Below, piece by piece: positions 26,299-35,700 of a stretch of 64,000 bases of DNA. Under the pieces are notes generated by a model. That model searched no databases, was not told the DNA's origin, and was given only the letters and a program-made list of their open reading frames with translations. A program made the position numbers and the translations under genes. Within the stretch, counting starts at the first letter, position 1. Every line of letters begins with the position of its first letter. The stretch comes from a virus: positions 98,813-162,812 of IMG/VR virus record IMGVR_UViG_3300036985_006490. One strand, given 5' to 3'.

Positions 26299-27962
26299 AG
26301 TATTTTGTGTATTATATAATTATCTAAAACTAACAAGTCTAAATCAGTATCCTTAAAAGTTTCTATCGCGTCAAACGGAGTTAGTACCATTGTTTTATCT
26401 TTAACGTTGAATGATGTATTCAATATAATTGGATACCCACTTAATTTTTCAAACTCAATTAATAAGTCGTGAATTACTGTATTTTCATACACAGTCTGAA
26501 TTCTTGATGTTCCATCCACGTGAACAACCGCAGATAATTTATCTGCAAATTCTTCCCTTACTTTAACAATTTGATTCATGTATGGTATATCATCAATCGT
26601 ATGAAAAAATTCATTTTGTTTTTCTTTAATGACCATAGGCGCGAAAGGACGAAACCCCTCTCTTTTCTTAATCAATCTATTAATTCTGGATTTCATATCG
26701 GGTACAGTAGGGTCGGCTAAAATAGACCTGTGTCCTAATGCTCTCGCTCCGAATTCGATTCTATCTCTATACCACCCAACTACTTTACCTTCATGGATTT
26801 TTTTGGCTACGTATTTTATTAATGTATTGTAATCGTGAATTTCAAAAAAGTTCAAATTTTTAATGTGACCCATATAAAATTCAACATCATACTTTGGCCC
26901 CAAAAAAGGATTCTTAGTTACTCTTTTGTTTAATTTTTTATTTTGTACAAGATAATGAATACAAGCACCAACACAGGACCCTGCATCTGATGGAGCAACT
27001 GGTATCCAAATTTTTTCAAAATCAGAATTGGATACTATCTTCCCATTCGCAGTACCATTGTATGCCGAACCACCTCCTAAGCAAAGATTATTACTACCAA
27101 GATTTTTCAAACTTTTAATAATATCAAACAAAACTTCTTCGTATCTTAATTGAACTGCAGCCGCTAAATTTTGATGAATTGTAGTAATTTCTTCTTCAGT
27201 TAATCTTGGTGAAATACCTAAATGTTCTATTAGTTTTTCGTTGAACATCAATTTTTCTGACTTATCCCAACAAAAAACATCCATGTCACAGATTAATTCT
27301 CCATCTTTGAATTCTATTAAACTTCTAATTTTTTCAATATTCTCTTGAGGGTCTCCATATGACGCTAATCCCATTAATTTATATTCTCCTTCATTTGGTT
27401 TGAACCCCAAATACGAAGTCATTGTAGAATAATAAAACCCCAATGAATGAGGATATTTCCCCAAATCATGATATTCAATTCCATCATCATCCGCCAAACC
27501 AAAAGATAATGTATCAATTTCACCAACACCATCAATAGACAAACAGATTGCCCTTTCAAAATCGGAAGTGAAAAAAGAATAATACTGATGAGCTAAATGG
27601 TGTTCGGAGTAAAATACTCTTCCCTTAAATGGCCTCAAATGTTTATTTACATCTGAGATATTTTTTAAGATCTTAACTAAAGATTTCAAAGAATATTTCG
27701 GTGATTTAAAAAAGTTTTTCTTGATGTTACTAAGTACTCTTTTTAGTTTTAGATTGAGGTCTTCATAATAACAAACCATGTCAATATCGTCATAAGTTAT
27801 ACTATAATGACTAAAGATGTATTCAATTGTATTAATTGGAAAAGAACTATCGTGTTTAATTCCCGTAAATTTTTCCTCTTCACAAGCAAAGACTAACTCC
27901 CCGTCTTTGAATAGACAGACAGATGAATCGTGATAAAAAGATGAAATACCAAGTATGTACAT
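26295..27962 (-). CDS. NodU/CmcH/TobZ-family carbamoyltransferase
   Basis: A 555-residue two-domain carbamoyltransferase. The N-terminal domain starts LGISSFYHDSSVCLF and has the metal-binding EHHLAHQYYSFF and SIDGVGEIDT. GEYKLMGLASYG is typical of the family. The C-terminal YrdC-like part has GWYRDRIEFGARALGHRSILADP and GFRPFAPMV. These enzymes transfer carbamoyl from carbamoyl phosphate, via carbamoyl-AMP, to a sugar hydroxyl (nodulation factor, tobramycin). The start codon overlaps the next upstream gene's stop as TAATG, so it is coupled with the TPP-enzyme gene. It probably decorates a sugar made by this locus. Confidence 0.85.
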   Translation of the reverse strand: MYILGISSFYHDSSVCLFKDGELVFACEEEKFTGIKHDSSFPINTIEYIFSHYSITYDDIDMVCYYEDLNLKLKRVLSNIKKNFFKSPKYSLKSLVKILKNISDVNKHLRPFKGRVFYSEHHLAHQYYSFFTSDFERAICLSIDGVGEIDTLSFGLADDDGIEYHDLGKYPHSLGFYYSTMTSYLGFKPNEGEYKLMGLASYGDPQENIEKIRSLIEFKDGELICDMDVFCWDKSEKLMFNEKLIEHLGISPRLTEEEITTIHQNLAAAVQLRYEEVLFDIIKSLKNLGSNNLCLGGGSAYNGTANGKIVSNSDFEKIWIPVAPSDAGSCVGACIHYLVQNKKLNKRVTKNPFLGPKYDVEFYMGHIKNLNFFEIHDYNTLIKYVAKKIHEGKVVGWYRDRIEFGARALGHRSILADPTVPDMKSRINRLIKKREGFRPFAPMVIKEKQNEFFHTIDDIPYMNQIVKVREEFADKLSAVVHVDGTSRIQTVYENTVIHDLLIEFEKLSGYPIILNTSFNVKDKTMVLTPFDAIETFKDTDLDLLVLDNYIIHKIL

Positions 27963-29698
27963 TACTGAAAATTTATTAAACTTTGAAAAAAGTTATAGTC
28001 TGTTTTATCTTCATACAAACTTGTAACTATATCTTTATTATGTTTGAACCTTTTTTTTGAGCTTTGATAAAATCCCTGTAATTGGTCTTTGTTCTTACTA
28101 ACTCTCACAATTTCATCAATAATCATTCTCATTCTTTTTTGTGGATTTGGTTCATTATCATAACTTAAATCAAAGAAATCTTCAAAAAAATCTAATCCAT
28201 ATAGTTCTTTTGTCTTTTTAATGTGTTGATGGGTAGCAACAATTAATGGGAATTGTGAATAATAAAAAGGAATCAATGTCTTCTCAGTAATGTGAACTAA
28301 ATTATCTTTTTCAAACTGAGACTCATTGACAATATTGATGTATGAATTTTTGTATGGATTATTTTCAAACATTATATTCCAATCTTGACCTCCATCAGGG
28401 GTATCCACGTCATAATCCTCAAACTCACTTTTTTTAATATTAATATTTTTAAAAAAGTTTAAACTATTTTTTGTTTCGTTAACTAAATCATCGTCAAATA
28501 CTTTCAATAAAAAATCAGAATTTATATCTCCATTTTCTAATTTCATTGAGGATAGTCTATTTCCTCGTAAGAAAGACCAATCGGTATCATCTAATAAATT
28601 ATGGTGTTTAAGCGCGGTTAGAATACCTAATCTGTGTATAGTTAAATTTCTATTATAACACATGAATGTTTTTTCTTTGTTGTTCTTAAAGGGATAACCA
28701 TCACAAAAATTTACAATATTCCTTGTAATTACCACTTGAAGTCTGTTTGAAACATGAACATTTATTTTAGAATTTATCTCATTTTTTAATTGTGGTAATA
28801 ACTGATTACCATTGAGAATAAAAACTTGTTCTGTTGGTATCCCAATCATTTTAAGTTGGTAGTCCGCGATTTTTATAACATATTCCATGTCACATTCATG
28901 TTCCGTTATAAAAATAACTTTGAAGTTTCGATTTTTTTTCAATAAAAGTTTAATTTCTTCTGATAATGGGATATCTCTATGGTCTAAAATATATTGCGAT
29001 AAATAGTAATTTACATGTACCAAATGATAAAAATTTTCATCTTTTCTTTCTAATATTTCACTAACATTACCTATTTTATAATTTTCAATTTCATACCATC
29101 CAGTGCCCATAAAATATTGAATCATAACTGTGTTAGTATTCTCACTCGATTCATCGGGTATAAGATTTAAAATTGTTTTATTATGATATAATTCCGGATA
29201 CTCATTTATTATGTACACACCAACATTATCTTTAGCAAATTGATAGTATAATTTTAAATCATCAATAGTTTTACAATCAAAAATTTTAACATGTTTACAC
29301 AAAGATTTGAATTCTTCTATGTAGTTTGCTTTATGTTGATGCCCTGGATCTAATGGTGTCTCAGACCCTTTACCGACCCTAATTATGATGTGAACTTTTT
29401 CACCCGTCATCAATTCATATTTGTCCACATGGTTTACTAATTGATTGGATGCGGATATTAAAAAGTCCCATCTTGGGTAAAATGTAATAACTCTTTTACC
29501 CGTCATCGCTAAACCCAAACTCATCCCCATTTGCGTTTCTTCCATTACCGGAACTTCAATCATTTTTTCTTTGGGCACATCATCAAGTGTCGTACTCATC
29601 GGATTCCCCCTGTAAACTATTTGTTGACCAATAAAAACGGTATTATCATCATTAGATAAATCGGTCATAATTTTAGAAAGTGTTTCTTTATATGTCAT
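27962..29698 (-). CDS. fusion: TPP-enzyme beta (Pyr) domain + transferase-like domain
   Basis: About 578 residues. Residues 1-190 match the beta/Pyr subunit of transketolase/E1 enzymes: MTYKETLSKIM, VMEETQMGMSLGLAMTGKRVI (catalytic Glu) and HIIIRVGKGSETPLDPGHQH. Residues about 240-578 belong to a family with four copies in this window: CYNRNLTIHRLG, SYINIVNESQFEKDNLVHIT then EKTLIPF, and SYDNEPNPQKRM. A TTG at 29719 would extend it by seven codons, but ATG at 29698 suits the E1-beta start and leaves a 10-base gap to the alpha gene. It should pair with the 29709 product to form one active site. Confidence 0.7.
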   Translation of the reverse strand: MTYKETLSKIMTDLSNDDNTVFIGQQIVYRGNPMSTTLDDVPKEKMIEVPVMEETQMGMSLGLAMTGKRVITFYPRWDFLISASNQLVNHVDKYELMTGEKVHIIIRVGKGSETPLDPGHQHKANYIEEFKSLCKHVKIFDCKTIDDLKLYYQFAKDNVGVYIINEYPELYHNKTILNLIPDESSENTNTVMIQYFMGTGWYEIENYKIGNVSEILERKDENFYHLVHVNYYLSQYILDHRDIPLSEEIKLLLKKNRNFKVIFITEHECDMEYVIKIADYQLKMIGIPTEQVFILNGNQLLPQLKNEINSKINVHVSNRLQVVITRNIVNFCDGYPFKNNKEKTFMCYNRNLTIHRLGILTALKHHNLLDDTDWSFLRGNRLSSMKLENGDINSDFLLKVFDDDLVNETKNSLNFFKNINIKKSEFEDYDVDTPDGGQDWNIMFENNPYKNSYINIVNESQFEKDNLVHITEKTLIPFYYSQFPLIVATHQHIKKTKELYGLDFFEDFFDLSYDNEPNPQKRMRMIIDEIVRVSKNKDQLQGFYQSSKKRFKHNKDIVTSLYEDKTDYNFFQSLINFQ

Positions 29699-29708
29699 AT
29701 TCTTTGAT

Positions 29709-30341
29709 TTAAAACGCAACCCACTTACCAGTTCCGTAATGTGGGTATTTGGATTTGTATTGATACCAAATTACGTCGTTCGGTATATCTTTTTTTATGT
29801 TATTCCATGTTGTCTCTGTTGGAGTGTAGGTCGAAACTCCGTTATCTTCCACCACAAAATAAAGTGGTAAATCAAAGTTTCTCGCATACTTATGTATTTC
29901 ATAAAATATTCCACTTTCAAAACTCATGTCACCAACAAATACCCACACCTTTTCATCACCACCATTTTGTTTGATACTCATAGCAACACCTAAGGCAATT
30001 GATAGTGTCCCTCCAACAATTGCCGAAGAGTAAAACTTATCTTTTGGATTACAAATTGTAATCGATTTACCTTTTAAAATTTGGTCTTCTAACCAAATGG
30101 GACAAATACCTTTTACTAAAGCATGATAATGTGATCTCCAAGTAGAAAAAATCCAGTCAAATGGGCCTATTCTTTTAGAGATTTCTATCAACTGTTCTTC
30201 ATTACCATTTGATAAATGTACTGGCCCTCTAATTTTGCCACCTTCCCAATGGTTAACAATTAAATCCTCAAAATTTATTAAATCTTGTAAAGTTAATTTT
30301 TGTTCCCTTACTATTGGATAGTGTTCTAAATTTTTAATCAT
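29709..30341 (-). CDS. TPP-dependent enzyme alpha (PP) subunit, E1-alpha/transketolase-N-like
   Basis: A 210-residue protein with the TPP pyrophosphate-binding motif GDMSFESGIFYEIHKYARNF, then PLYFVVEDNGVST (the GDG-x-NN type motif, with Met for the second Gly). Upstream are STWRSHYHALVKG and IVGGTLSIALGVAM. It is shorter than a full E1-alpha (about 320) and lacks much of its C-terminal region. The Pyr domain is in the adjacent gene. Two-subunit TPP enzymes outside central metabolism can add a two-carbon branch to sugars (AviB1/AviB2 type in avilamycin); that role is an inference here. Confidence 0.7.
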   Translation of the reverse strand: MIKNLEHYPIVREQKLTLQDLINFEDLIVNHWEGGKIRGPVHLSNGNEEQLIEISKRIGPFDWIFSTWRSHYHALVKGICPIWLEDQILKGKSITICNPKDKFYSSAIVGGTLSIALGVAMSIKQNGGDEKVWVFVGDMSFESGIFYEIHKYARNFDLPLYFVVEDNGVSTYTPTETTWNNIKKDIPNDVIWYQYKSKYPHYGTGKWVAF

Positions 30342-30910
30342 TTGTCTTTCATTTGAAGTATCGGGTTATTTGACGGCCACTCTATATTCCATTTTGAGTC
30401 ATTCCATTTTGCCACTCCGTGGTTTATTGAATCGACATATTCTCCTTTGTAAAACATATTATAATGAAACACACAATCAGTTAATGCGTAGTGCCCATTT
30501 GCAAAACCTGGCGGAATTAAAACTTGGTCTCTATTTTTTTCTGAAATTAAAAACGAATCCCATTTTCCATAGTTAAGTGAATCCTTTCTTATGTCCAACA
30601 CAACTAAATATATGTCACCGACTAACGCTTGTACTAGTTTCCATGTCTTGTCATCGTAATGCAAACCTCTTAAAACTCCTTTGTATGATTTTGAGAATCT
30701 TCCATGAATAGAGAGTTCGTTTTTATCGTAGTGAATTTTACTCATCACAGGATGGTCTTCAGAATGATAGGTTGTAAAAATTTCACCCCTGAATTCTCTG
30801 AATATAGATGGAGTATAGACAGGAACTTCGTATCCAAAAATTTTAGATGGTCTTACGTCAAAATCGTTCCATTTTTTTTCATTCATAAATTCTATTTTTT
30901 TTTCATTCAT
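30338..30910 (-). CDS. dTDP-4-dehydrorhamnose 3,5-epimerase-like (RmlC-like) sugar epimerase
   Basis: A 190-residue cupin with RmlC signatures: GVLRGLHYDDKTWKLVQALVGD, VVLDIRKDSLNYGKWDS and QVLIPPGFANGHYALTDCVF. RGLHYD carries the conserved His. Start at 30910 is ATG in an ATGA overlap with the PhyH gene; a TTG further up is less likely. The first 24 bases of the gene are duplicated (MNEKKIEF then MNEKKW), giving a second ATG at 30886. It probably epimerises a 4-keto sugar nucleotide of this pathway. Confidence 0.8.
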   Translation of the reverse strand: MNEKKIEFMNEKKWNDFDVRPSKIFGYEVPVYTPSIFREFRGEIFTTYHSEDHPVMSKIHYDKNELSIHGRFSKSYKGVLRGLHYDDKTWKLVQALVGDIYLVVLDIRKDSLNYGKWDSFLISEKNRDQVLIPPGFANGHYALTDCVFHYNMFYKGEYVDSINHGVAKWNDSKWNIEWPSNNPILQMKDK

Positions 30911-31650
30911 AAATTCCAATGTTTTTTTCTAATTTCATAGACATCAAATGGTTCTCTTTTCATTTGCCCACCCTGTCTTAGTTTTGACTTAATTGTTTTA
31001 TAACTCATAACAATCGATCTTCTATAATTTTTACTATTATTATCCTCGGAACCGTGTACTAAATAATCGTGAGTAAATAAAACATCACCAGATTTACATT
31101 CGTGATATATTTTTTTAAAATTATGATTTTGTGGCATCACACATCCCTTACCTCTTTCGTTTTTCCAAAATGTTGGGTTTGTTTTTATTCTTTCCTCGTC
31201 AATTTCAATGGGTAGTATAGGTAAAAAGTGTGATGATTCGTATGACCACAGACACCCATTTGACTGGTCACTATCATCTAAACAAAAAATTACATTTATT
31301 GAATTTCCCCAACCAGATTCAGTATAAAAACTATCTTGATGTGCGTCTCTTCCCAATTCGCCAGGCGGTTTAAAATATGCCAGACTTTGTATTCCTTCAA
31401 TTTTATTGTTTAATATAGTCTCAAGAATTTCAATCACTTTAGGATGTCCAAAATATTTTAAAATTAATTCAGATTCTTTATGCGGGTGCGAATATATTCC
31501 ATATTCACCCCATGAGGAATCTTTTTTATTTCTTTGAATTCTTAGATTACTTAATTCGTTATTAATCTCATCAACATCATTTTGTGATAAGATATTATTT
31601 ACTAAATAACCCTTATATTTCCAATCAAAAATTTTTTTTTCGCTTAACAT
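30907..31650 (-). CDS. phytanoyl-CoA dioxygenase (PhyH)-family oxygenase
   Basis: A 247-residue PhyH-type 2OG/Fe(II) oxygenase. Iron ligands are GRDAHQDSFYTES (HxD) and LVHGSEDNNSKNYRRSIVMSY (distal His and 2-oxoglutarate Arg). INVIFCLDDSDQSNGCLW is the typical strand preceding the distal site. PhyH enzymes hydroxylate small molecules, including sugars and amino-acid derivatives. It lies among sugar-nucleotide genes, so a sugar or glycan substrate is plausible. Confidence 0.8.
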   Translation of the reverse strand: MLSEKKIFDWKYKGYLVNNILSQNDVDEINNELSNLRIQRNKKDSSWGEYGIYSHPHKESELILKYFGHPKVIEILETILNNKIEGIQSLAYFKPPGELGRDAHQDSFYTESGWGNSINVIFCLDDSDQSNGCLWSYESSHFLPILPIEIDEERIKTNPTFWKNERGKGCVMPQNHNFKKIYHECKSGDVLFTHDYLVHGSEDNNSKNYRRSIVMSYKTIKSKLRQGGQMKREPFDVYEIRKKHWNL

Positions 31651-31660
31651 AAGATATTTT

Positions 31661-32071
31661 TTATTCCCAACTAATACCCCAATCTTTAAATTCTGAGGCT
31701 AAACAATCTGTTTTATAATCTTTTCTACCACCAACAACTTCTTGTATTTTATTTTTGGCAGTATTTCTAACACCGTTTAATCCGTGCGTTAATTCCAAAT
31801 TAATATTCTCAGTCTTACCATATTTTCTATAGTTGGACTCGTTGTGCCAAATGTGTAAGTTTGTTTGTGCCAAAACAACAATCGAACGAATCGTCTCAGC
31901 GTCAACAATTCCTTTATTTTCTTGAAGTATCAAATCAATATCATGTTTAATATCTCTAATTTCTTGAGCATATTCCTCTTTGTGTTCAGGAATAAAAACT
32001 TCTTTTAGTTGCGAAATGCTCATTCTATCAATTAACTCAGCTAGTGTGGGCAAGTATTTTCTTTTCTCCAT
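31661..32071 (-). CDS. conserved-looking small protein, unknown function
   Basis: A 136-residue, mostly helical protein (SISQLKEVFIPEHKEEYAQE, ETIRSIVVLAQTNLHIWHNE, then ELTHGLNGVRNTAKNKI). The IWHNE plus later Arg-Asn helix distantly recalls DUF4254 proteins of Bacteroidetes glycan loci, but I am not confident. It lies one base from the Gmd-like gene and 10 bases from the PhyH gene, so it belongs to the same transcription unit. Confidence 0.45.
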   Translation of the reverse strand: MEKRKYLPTLAELIDRMSISQLKEVFIPEHKEEYAQEIRDIKHDIDLILQENKGIVDAETIRSIVVLAQTNLHIWHNESNYRKYGKTENINLELTHGLNGVRNTAKNKIQEVVGGRKDYKTDCLASEFKDWGISWE

Positions 32072-32072
32072 T

Positions 32073-33083
32073 TTATCTATTTAGAAATTTACGACCTTTA
32101 TTTATTCTATCTCTCCAATAATCCAACAGGTCGTCCATTGTTTCATTAAAAGGTATTTTTGGTTCCCATCCAGTTAATTCTCTGAATTTTGTTGTGTCGG
32201 GTATTTGTAAATCCGCATCTATTGGCCTTAACCTGTTTGGGTCAACAACAATTTCAATTTCATTTTTCATAAATGATTTGGATATAAGATATTTCAAAGT
32301 GTCTTCAACTTTACAAGTATAATCTCCTCCAATATTATAATATTCACCAGGTGATGGATTGATAGTCAATAACATCCAATACGCTTTGACCGCATCTCTT
32401 ACGTCGGCATATGTTCTAAGTGAATCCAAATTACCAACAAATATTTTTGGTTCCTGTAATCCATATTCTATCATTGCAATTTGTTTCGCAAATGTAGATT
32501 CATGAAATACATCCCCTCTTCTCGGACCTGTATGTGTAAACATTCTGGTTGTCATTACATTCATTTTATACGCCTCACCATAGTATCTACCAATCAAATC
32601 AGTTCCAACTTTAGAAATAGCATATGGAGATGCTGGATGTAATGAACACTCTTCATTAATCGGCAATTTATCTTTACTAACCCTCCCAAATATCTCACTT
32701 GAAGCACAAACATGTATCATTGCATCTCTATATGGTGACTTTCTTAACGCTTCTAATAGATTAGCAGTACCGATGATATTTGTTTGTAATGTTTCGATTG
32801 GAGAATCAAAACTTGTTTGAGGATAAGATTGTGCCCCAAGATGAAAAACATAATTAGGTTTAGAAATGTCTATTGCATTAACAATTGAACTAAAATCATT
32901 CATGTCTCCATAGATTAATTTAACTCTTTCGGTATTGTTGATGATTTCAGTCAAATGTTCAATGTTATCCATAGAGTCATTCCATCTACAAAAACCATAA
33001 ATTTTTACATTCGGTTTCTCCAAAAGAAAATCAACCATATGGGAACCAACCATACCCAAAACACCTGTTATTAATATATTCAT
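32073..33083 (-). CDS. GDP-mannose 4,6-dehydratase-like SDR
   Basis: A 336-residue extended SDR: TGVLGMVGSHMVDFLL (nucleotide turn), VFHLGAQSYPQTSF, HVCASSEIFGRV (catalytic Ser-Ser-Glu), PYAISKVGTDLIGRYY (YxxxK), and RMFTHTGPRRGDVF, a stretch typical of Gmd. It would turn GDP-mannose into GDP-4-keto-6-deoxymannose. The His-type DegT dehydratase at 35693 and the reductase/epimerases at 33771 and 34729 are the expected next steps toward a colitose-like sugar. Substrate assignment remains an inference. Confidence 0.75.
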   Translation of the reverse strand: MNILITGVLGMVGSHMVDFLLEKPNVKIYGFCRWNDSMDNIEHLTEIINNTERVKLIYGDMNDFSSIVNAIDISKPNYVFHLGAQSYPQTSFDSPIETLQTNIIGTANLLEALRKSPYRDAMIHVCASSEIFGRVSKDKLPINEECSLHPASPYAISKVGTDLIGRYYGEAYKMNVMTTRMFTHTGPRRGDVFHESTFAKQIAMIEYGLQEPKIFVGNLDSLRTYADVRDAVKAYWMLLTINPSPGEYYNIGGDYTCKVEDTLKYLISKSFMKNEIEIVVDPNRLRPIDADLQIPDTTKFRELTGWEPKIPFNETMDDLLDYWRDRINKGRKFLNR

Positions 33084-33787
33084 ATCATAAATTTTTTATA
33101 CAAATATTCAGAAAACAACTCGTTCATTCTATAACTCCAATGTGTGTCATTCTCTAAACCATATTCACCATTGGATTGATAAAACACGTCCCTATGTGTT
33201 TCCCATTCACCAATTTTTTTTGTTAATATATCTTTGTCTTCTATAACATAAGATTTAAAATCCATATTATCCCAAGAAAATATGAATTTTTTTCCATTAG
33301 TCAACGTATACAGTGATTCAATTATTTCGATTTGATTTAATTGGTTCGCTTTAGAACCATTTATTATTTCTTGTGTCCTTAACTCTTTTTCAAATTTTTT
33401 CCAATTATACTCTTTACCAAAAATTTCAATTTCAGTATCTACATTATTATAAGACGCGGTTCCGACAAATCTATTCACATAGTTTACCTCATTCCTTTCA
33501 AAAAATTGATAATCTTTTTCAGATAGTGGTAATCTAGTTCTATTAAAAAAGGGAATACAAATAACTAAATAGTCTTCAGATTCAATCAATGATAATATCT
33601 TAATCCAATTATCTATAATAGTCTGCGTATCTCGGCTTGGCTCTCCATCGCATATTAAGTTTGTGTTCAATTTACCTGAAAGGTCTTCCGCCCAAAAACA
33701 TTTGTTTTGATTTAATGGAGCGTTAACATAAAAACTATCTCGACAAAAACTATCCCCAATTATGAATAGATTATTCTTTATTTTCAT
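33080..33787 (-). CDS. SGNH/GDSL hydrolase-like protein
   Basis: About 235 residues with LFIIGDSFCRDSF (block I, Ser in GDS) and DTHWSYRMNELFSEYL at the end (Asp-x-x-His dyad). VICIPFFNRTRLP corresponds to the block III strand. TTG at 33799 would add four codons; ATG at 33787 is preferred. It overlaps the upstream epimerase gene by 17 bases and the Gmd gene by four. Confidence 0.65.
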   Translation of the reverse strand: MKIKNNLFIIGDSFCRDSFYVNAPLNQNKCFWAEDLSGKLNTNLICDGEPSRDTQTIIDNWIKILSLIESEDYLVICIPFFNRTRLPLSEKDYQFFERNEVNYVNRFVGTASYNNVDTEIEIFGKEYNWKKFEKELRTQEIINGSKANQLNQIEIIESLYTLTNGKKFIFSWDNMDFKSYVIEDKDILTKKIGEWETHRDVFYQSNGEYGLENDTHWSYRMNELFSEYLYKKFMI

Positions 33788-34727
33788 TATACCATTCAAT
33801 GGTTTCTTTGATGCCCTCTTCGAAAGTATATTTTGGATTAAATCCTAATTCATTTTTTATTCTATCGGTACTAACCGCTCTAAATGGTATTGTAGTTGGT
33901 TTTGAGTCGTCCCATATAATATCAAGATTTTTACCCGTAACTGTTAGTATGGTATTCAATATTTCGCCAATTGTAATTCCATTTCCATACCCTAAATTAT
34001 ATGGTTTCATAGATTCTCCTTTTTCCAAAATCAATAAGGCTCCATTCACAACATCCTTTACATATAAAAAATCCCTTACAACATCAGGACTTCCCCACGC
34101 GGTAAATGGATTCTCATCACTAAGTACTCTTTTAATTAATGCGGGAACAACATGACAAGTTTTTAAATTAAAATTATCATGTGGGCCAAATATTGCCGTA
34201 CATCTTGCAAGTGCAATTTCTAAACCTGAGAATTTTGATACATGTTCCATTAACTTTTCCCTATATCTTCTCATCCAACCATATCCATAGTATGATGTGT
34301 AAGGGTCATCAACCCAATATTCATCTTCAGTTATTGGTTTTCGTATATCGGGATATCCTGTTGAACTATTTAAATCTAAAAATCTTTTTACTTTGTTTTT
34401 TACACAGGCATCTAATACATTGCCAATTAGATTTAATTGTTTAAGTGATATTTGTATATCGGTTGGTACTGAAGATGGATGAGCGACTTCTCCCGCACAG
34501 TGAATTACATAATCCGCTCCTTCAGTTAATTTAACACAGTCCTCTAGTTTCATTAAATCTATATCATGAAGAACTTGAATGTAATCATGTTCATATTGTA
34601 ATTGATTTCTATGTACATGTGTTCTAATATCCGCTCCCATTTCCACTAATTTCATTAGGAAATGTGTACCAATAAATCCAGACCCACCGGTTACTACTAC
34701 TTTTTTACCTTTTAAAAAATTTTCCAT
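33771..34727 (-). CDS. NAD-dependent sugar epimerase/dehydratase (extended SDR)
   Basis: A 318-residue extended SDR: VVTGGSGFIGTHFLMKL, VIHCAGEVAHPSS, FLDLNSSTGYPDI and AIFGPHDNFNLKTCHVVP. The Tyr-Lys motif reads YGYGWMRRYREKLME, so the usual Lys appears to be Arg, which could lower or change activity. It resembles GDP-fucose synthase/ColC-type epimerase-reductases and shares sequence with the next gene (34729), so the pair are paralogues. Confidence 0.7.
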   Translation of the reverse strand: MENFLKGKKVVVTGGSGFIGTHFLMKLVEMGADIRTHVHRNQLQYEHDYIQVLHDIDLMKLEDCVKLTEGADYVIHCAGEVAHPSSVPTDIQISLKQLNLIGNVLDACVKNKVKRFLDLNSSTGYPDIRKPITEDEYWVDDPYTSYYGYGWMRRYREKLMEHVSKFSGLEIALARCTAIFGPHDNFNLKTCHVVPALIKRVLSDENPFTAWGSPDVVRDFLYVKDVVNGALLILEKGESMKPYNLGYGNGITIGEILNTILTVTGKNLDIIWDDSKPTTIPFRAVSTDRIKNELGFNPKYTFEEGIKETIEWYNENKE

Positions 34728-34728
34728 A

Positions 34729-35700
34729 CTAATGATTCACAAATGGATTATATCGTTTATCTAAAATGTCTTTGTTGTTCAAAAACCACTCTGTAGTTTT
34801 TTTAACACCCTCTTCCAATGAAGTATAACTTTTGAATCCGTATTTATTCATCTTATTCATACTCATCAATCTTTTTTTATCCCCACTCGGTACATCAGTC
34901 AACCATTTGACATCAATATCTTTTCCCGAATGTTTAATAACTAATTCAACAAGTTCTTTAATTGAATTACCTTCACCCGATCCTAAATTAACTGGCTCCG
35001 TAATTTTATTTTCAACAGTAAAAATCATTCCTTTTGCAACATCTTCAGCATGAATGAAATCTCGAATCGGTGACCCATCTCCAAATACCTCTAAAACATC
35101 GTTCTCCTGAGCTTTACGTATCAATGAAGGTACAACCATCGCATTAGCTGGATTAAAGTTGTCATACGGTCCATAAACGTTTGCAGGCCTAACTATAGAT
35201 ATCCTGTCCCACCCATATTGTTTAGAATATGTTTCGGTCTGTAATTCTCCGATTCTTTTTGCCCATCCCGCATACATATCATTTGGTGATGGAAATGACC
35301 CCCATACACTTTCCTCATAAAAAATTTCAGATGGTGCATATACCCCCACCGAACTTGTAAACAAATACCATTTAACATCAGATTCAAACGCCGCTTGAGT
35401 CATATTAGTATTGAATTGTAACATAGGAACCATAAAATCAACTGGTTGATTCATACACATCTGAGGAGAACCTTTTACACCCGCTAAGTGAAATACATAA
35501 TCTTTACCTTTACAAATGTCCAAACAATTATCAAAGAATCTTAAATCTGTCTTAACAAACTCAACATTTTCAGGTAAATCTTCTGGCTCTGTCAAATCAG
35601 CGATAGTGACTTTGGCCCCTCTCATCATTAACTTTTTAACAAGCTGTCTTCCAATCATTCCTGATCCGCCTGTGACTAATACTTTTTGATTGTTAAACAT
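34729..35700 (-). CDS. NAD-dependent sugar epimerase/reductase (GDP-fucose synthase/ColC-like SDR)
   Basis: A 323-residue extended SDR: VTGGSGMIGRQLVKKLM, VFHLAGVKGSPQMCMNQP, LFTSSVGVYAPSE (catalytic Ser), MYAGWAKRIGELQTETYS (Tyr and Lys) and RPANVYGPYDNFNPANAMV. This profile is that of WcaG/ColC-like enzymes. With Gmd- and ColD-like neighbours it is the best candidate for the final epimerase-reductase of a GDP-colitose-like pathway. It overlaps the upstream DegT gene by eight bases. Confidence 0.75.
   Translation of the reverse strand: MFNNQKVLVTGGSGMIGRQLVKKLMMRGAKVTIADLTEPEDLPENVEFVKTDLRFFDNCLDICKGKDYVFHLAGVKGSPQMCMNQPVDFMVPMLQFNTNMTQAAFESDVKWYLFTSSVGVYAPSEIFYEESVWGSFPSPNDMYAGWAKRIGELQTETYSKQYGWDRISIVRPANVYGPYDNFNPANAMVVPSLIRKAQENDVLEVFGDGSPIRDFIHAEDVAKGMIFTVENKITEPVNLGSGEGNSIKELVELVIKHSGKDIDVKWLTDVPSGDKKRLMSMNKMNKYGFKSYTSLEEGVKKTTEWFLNNKDILDKRYNPFVNH

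Noticed and set aside
31661-32071. Assignment to DUF4254
   Set aside because: Only the IWHNE segment and a later Arg-Asn helix are similar; too little to name the family.
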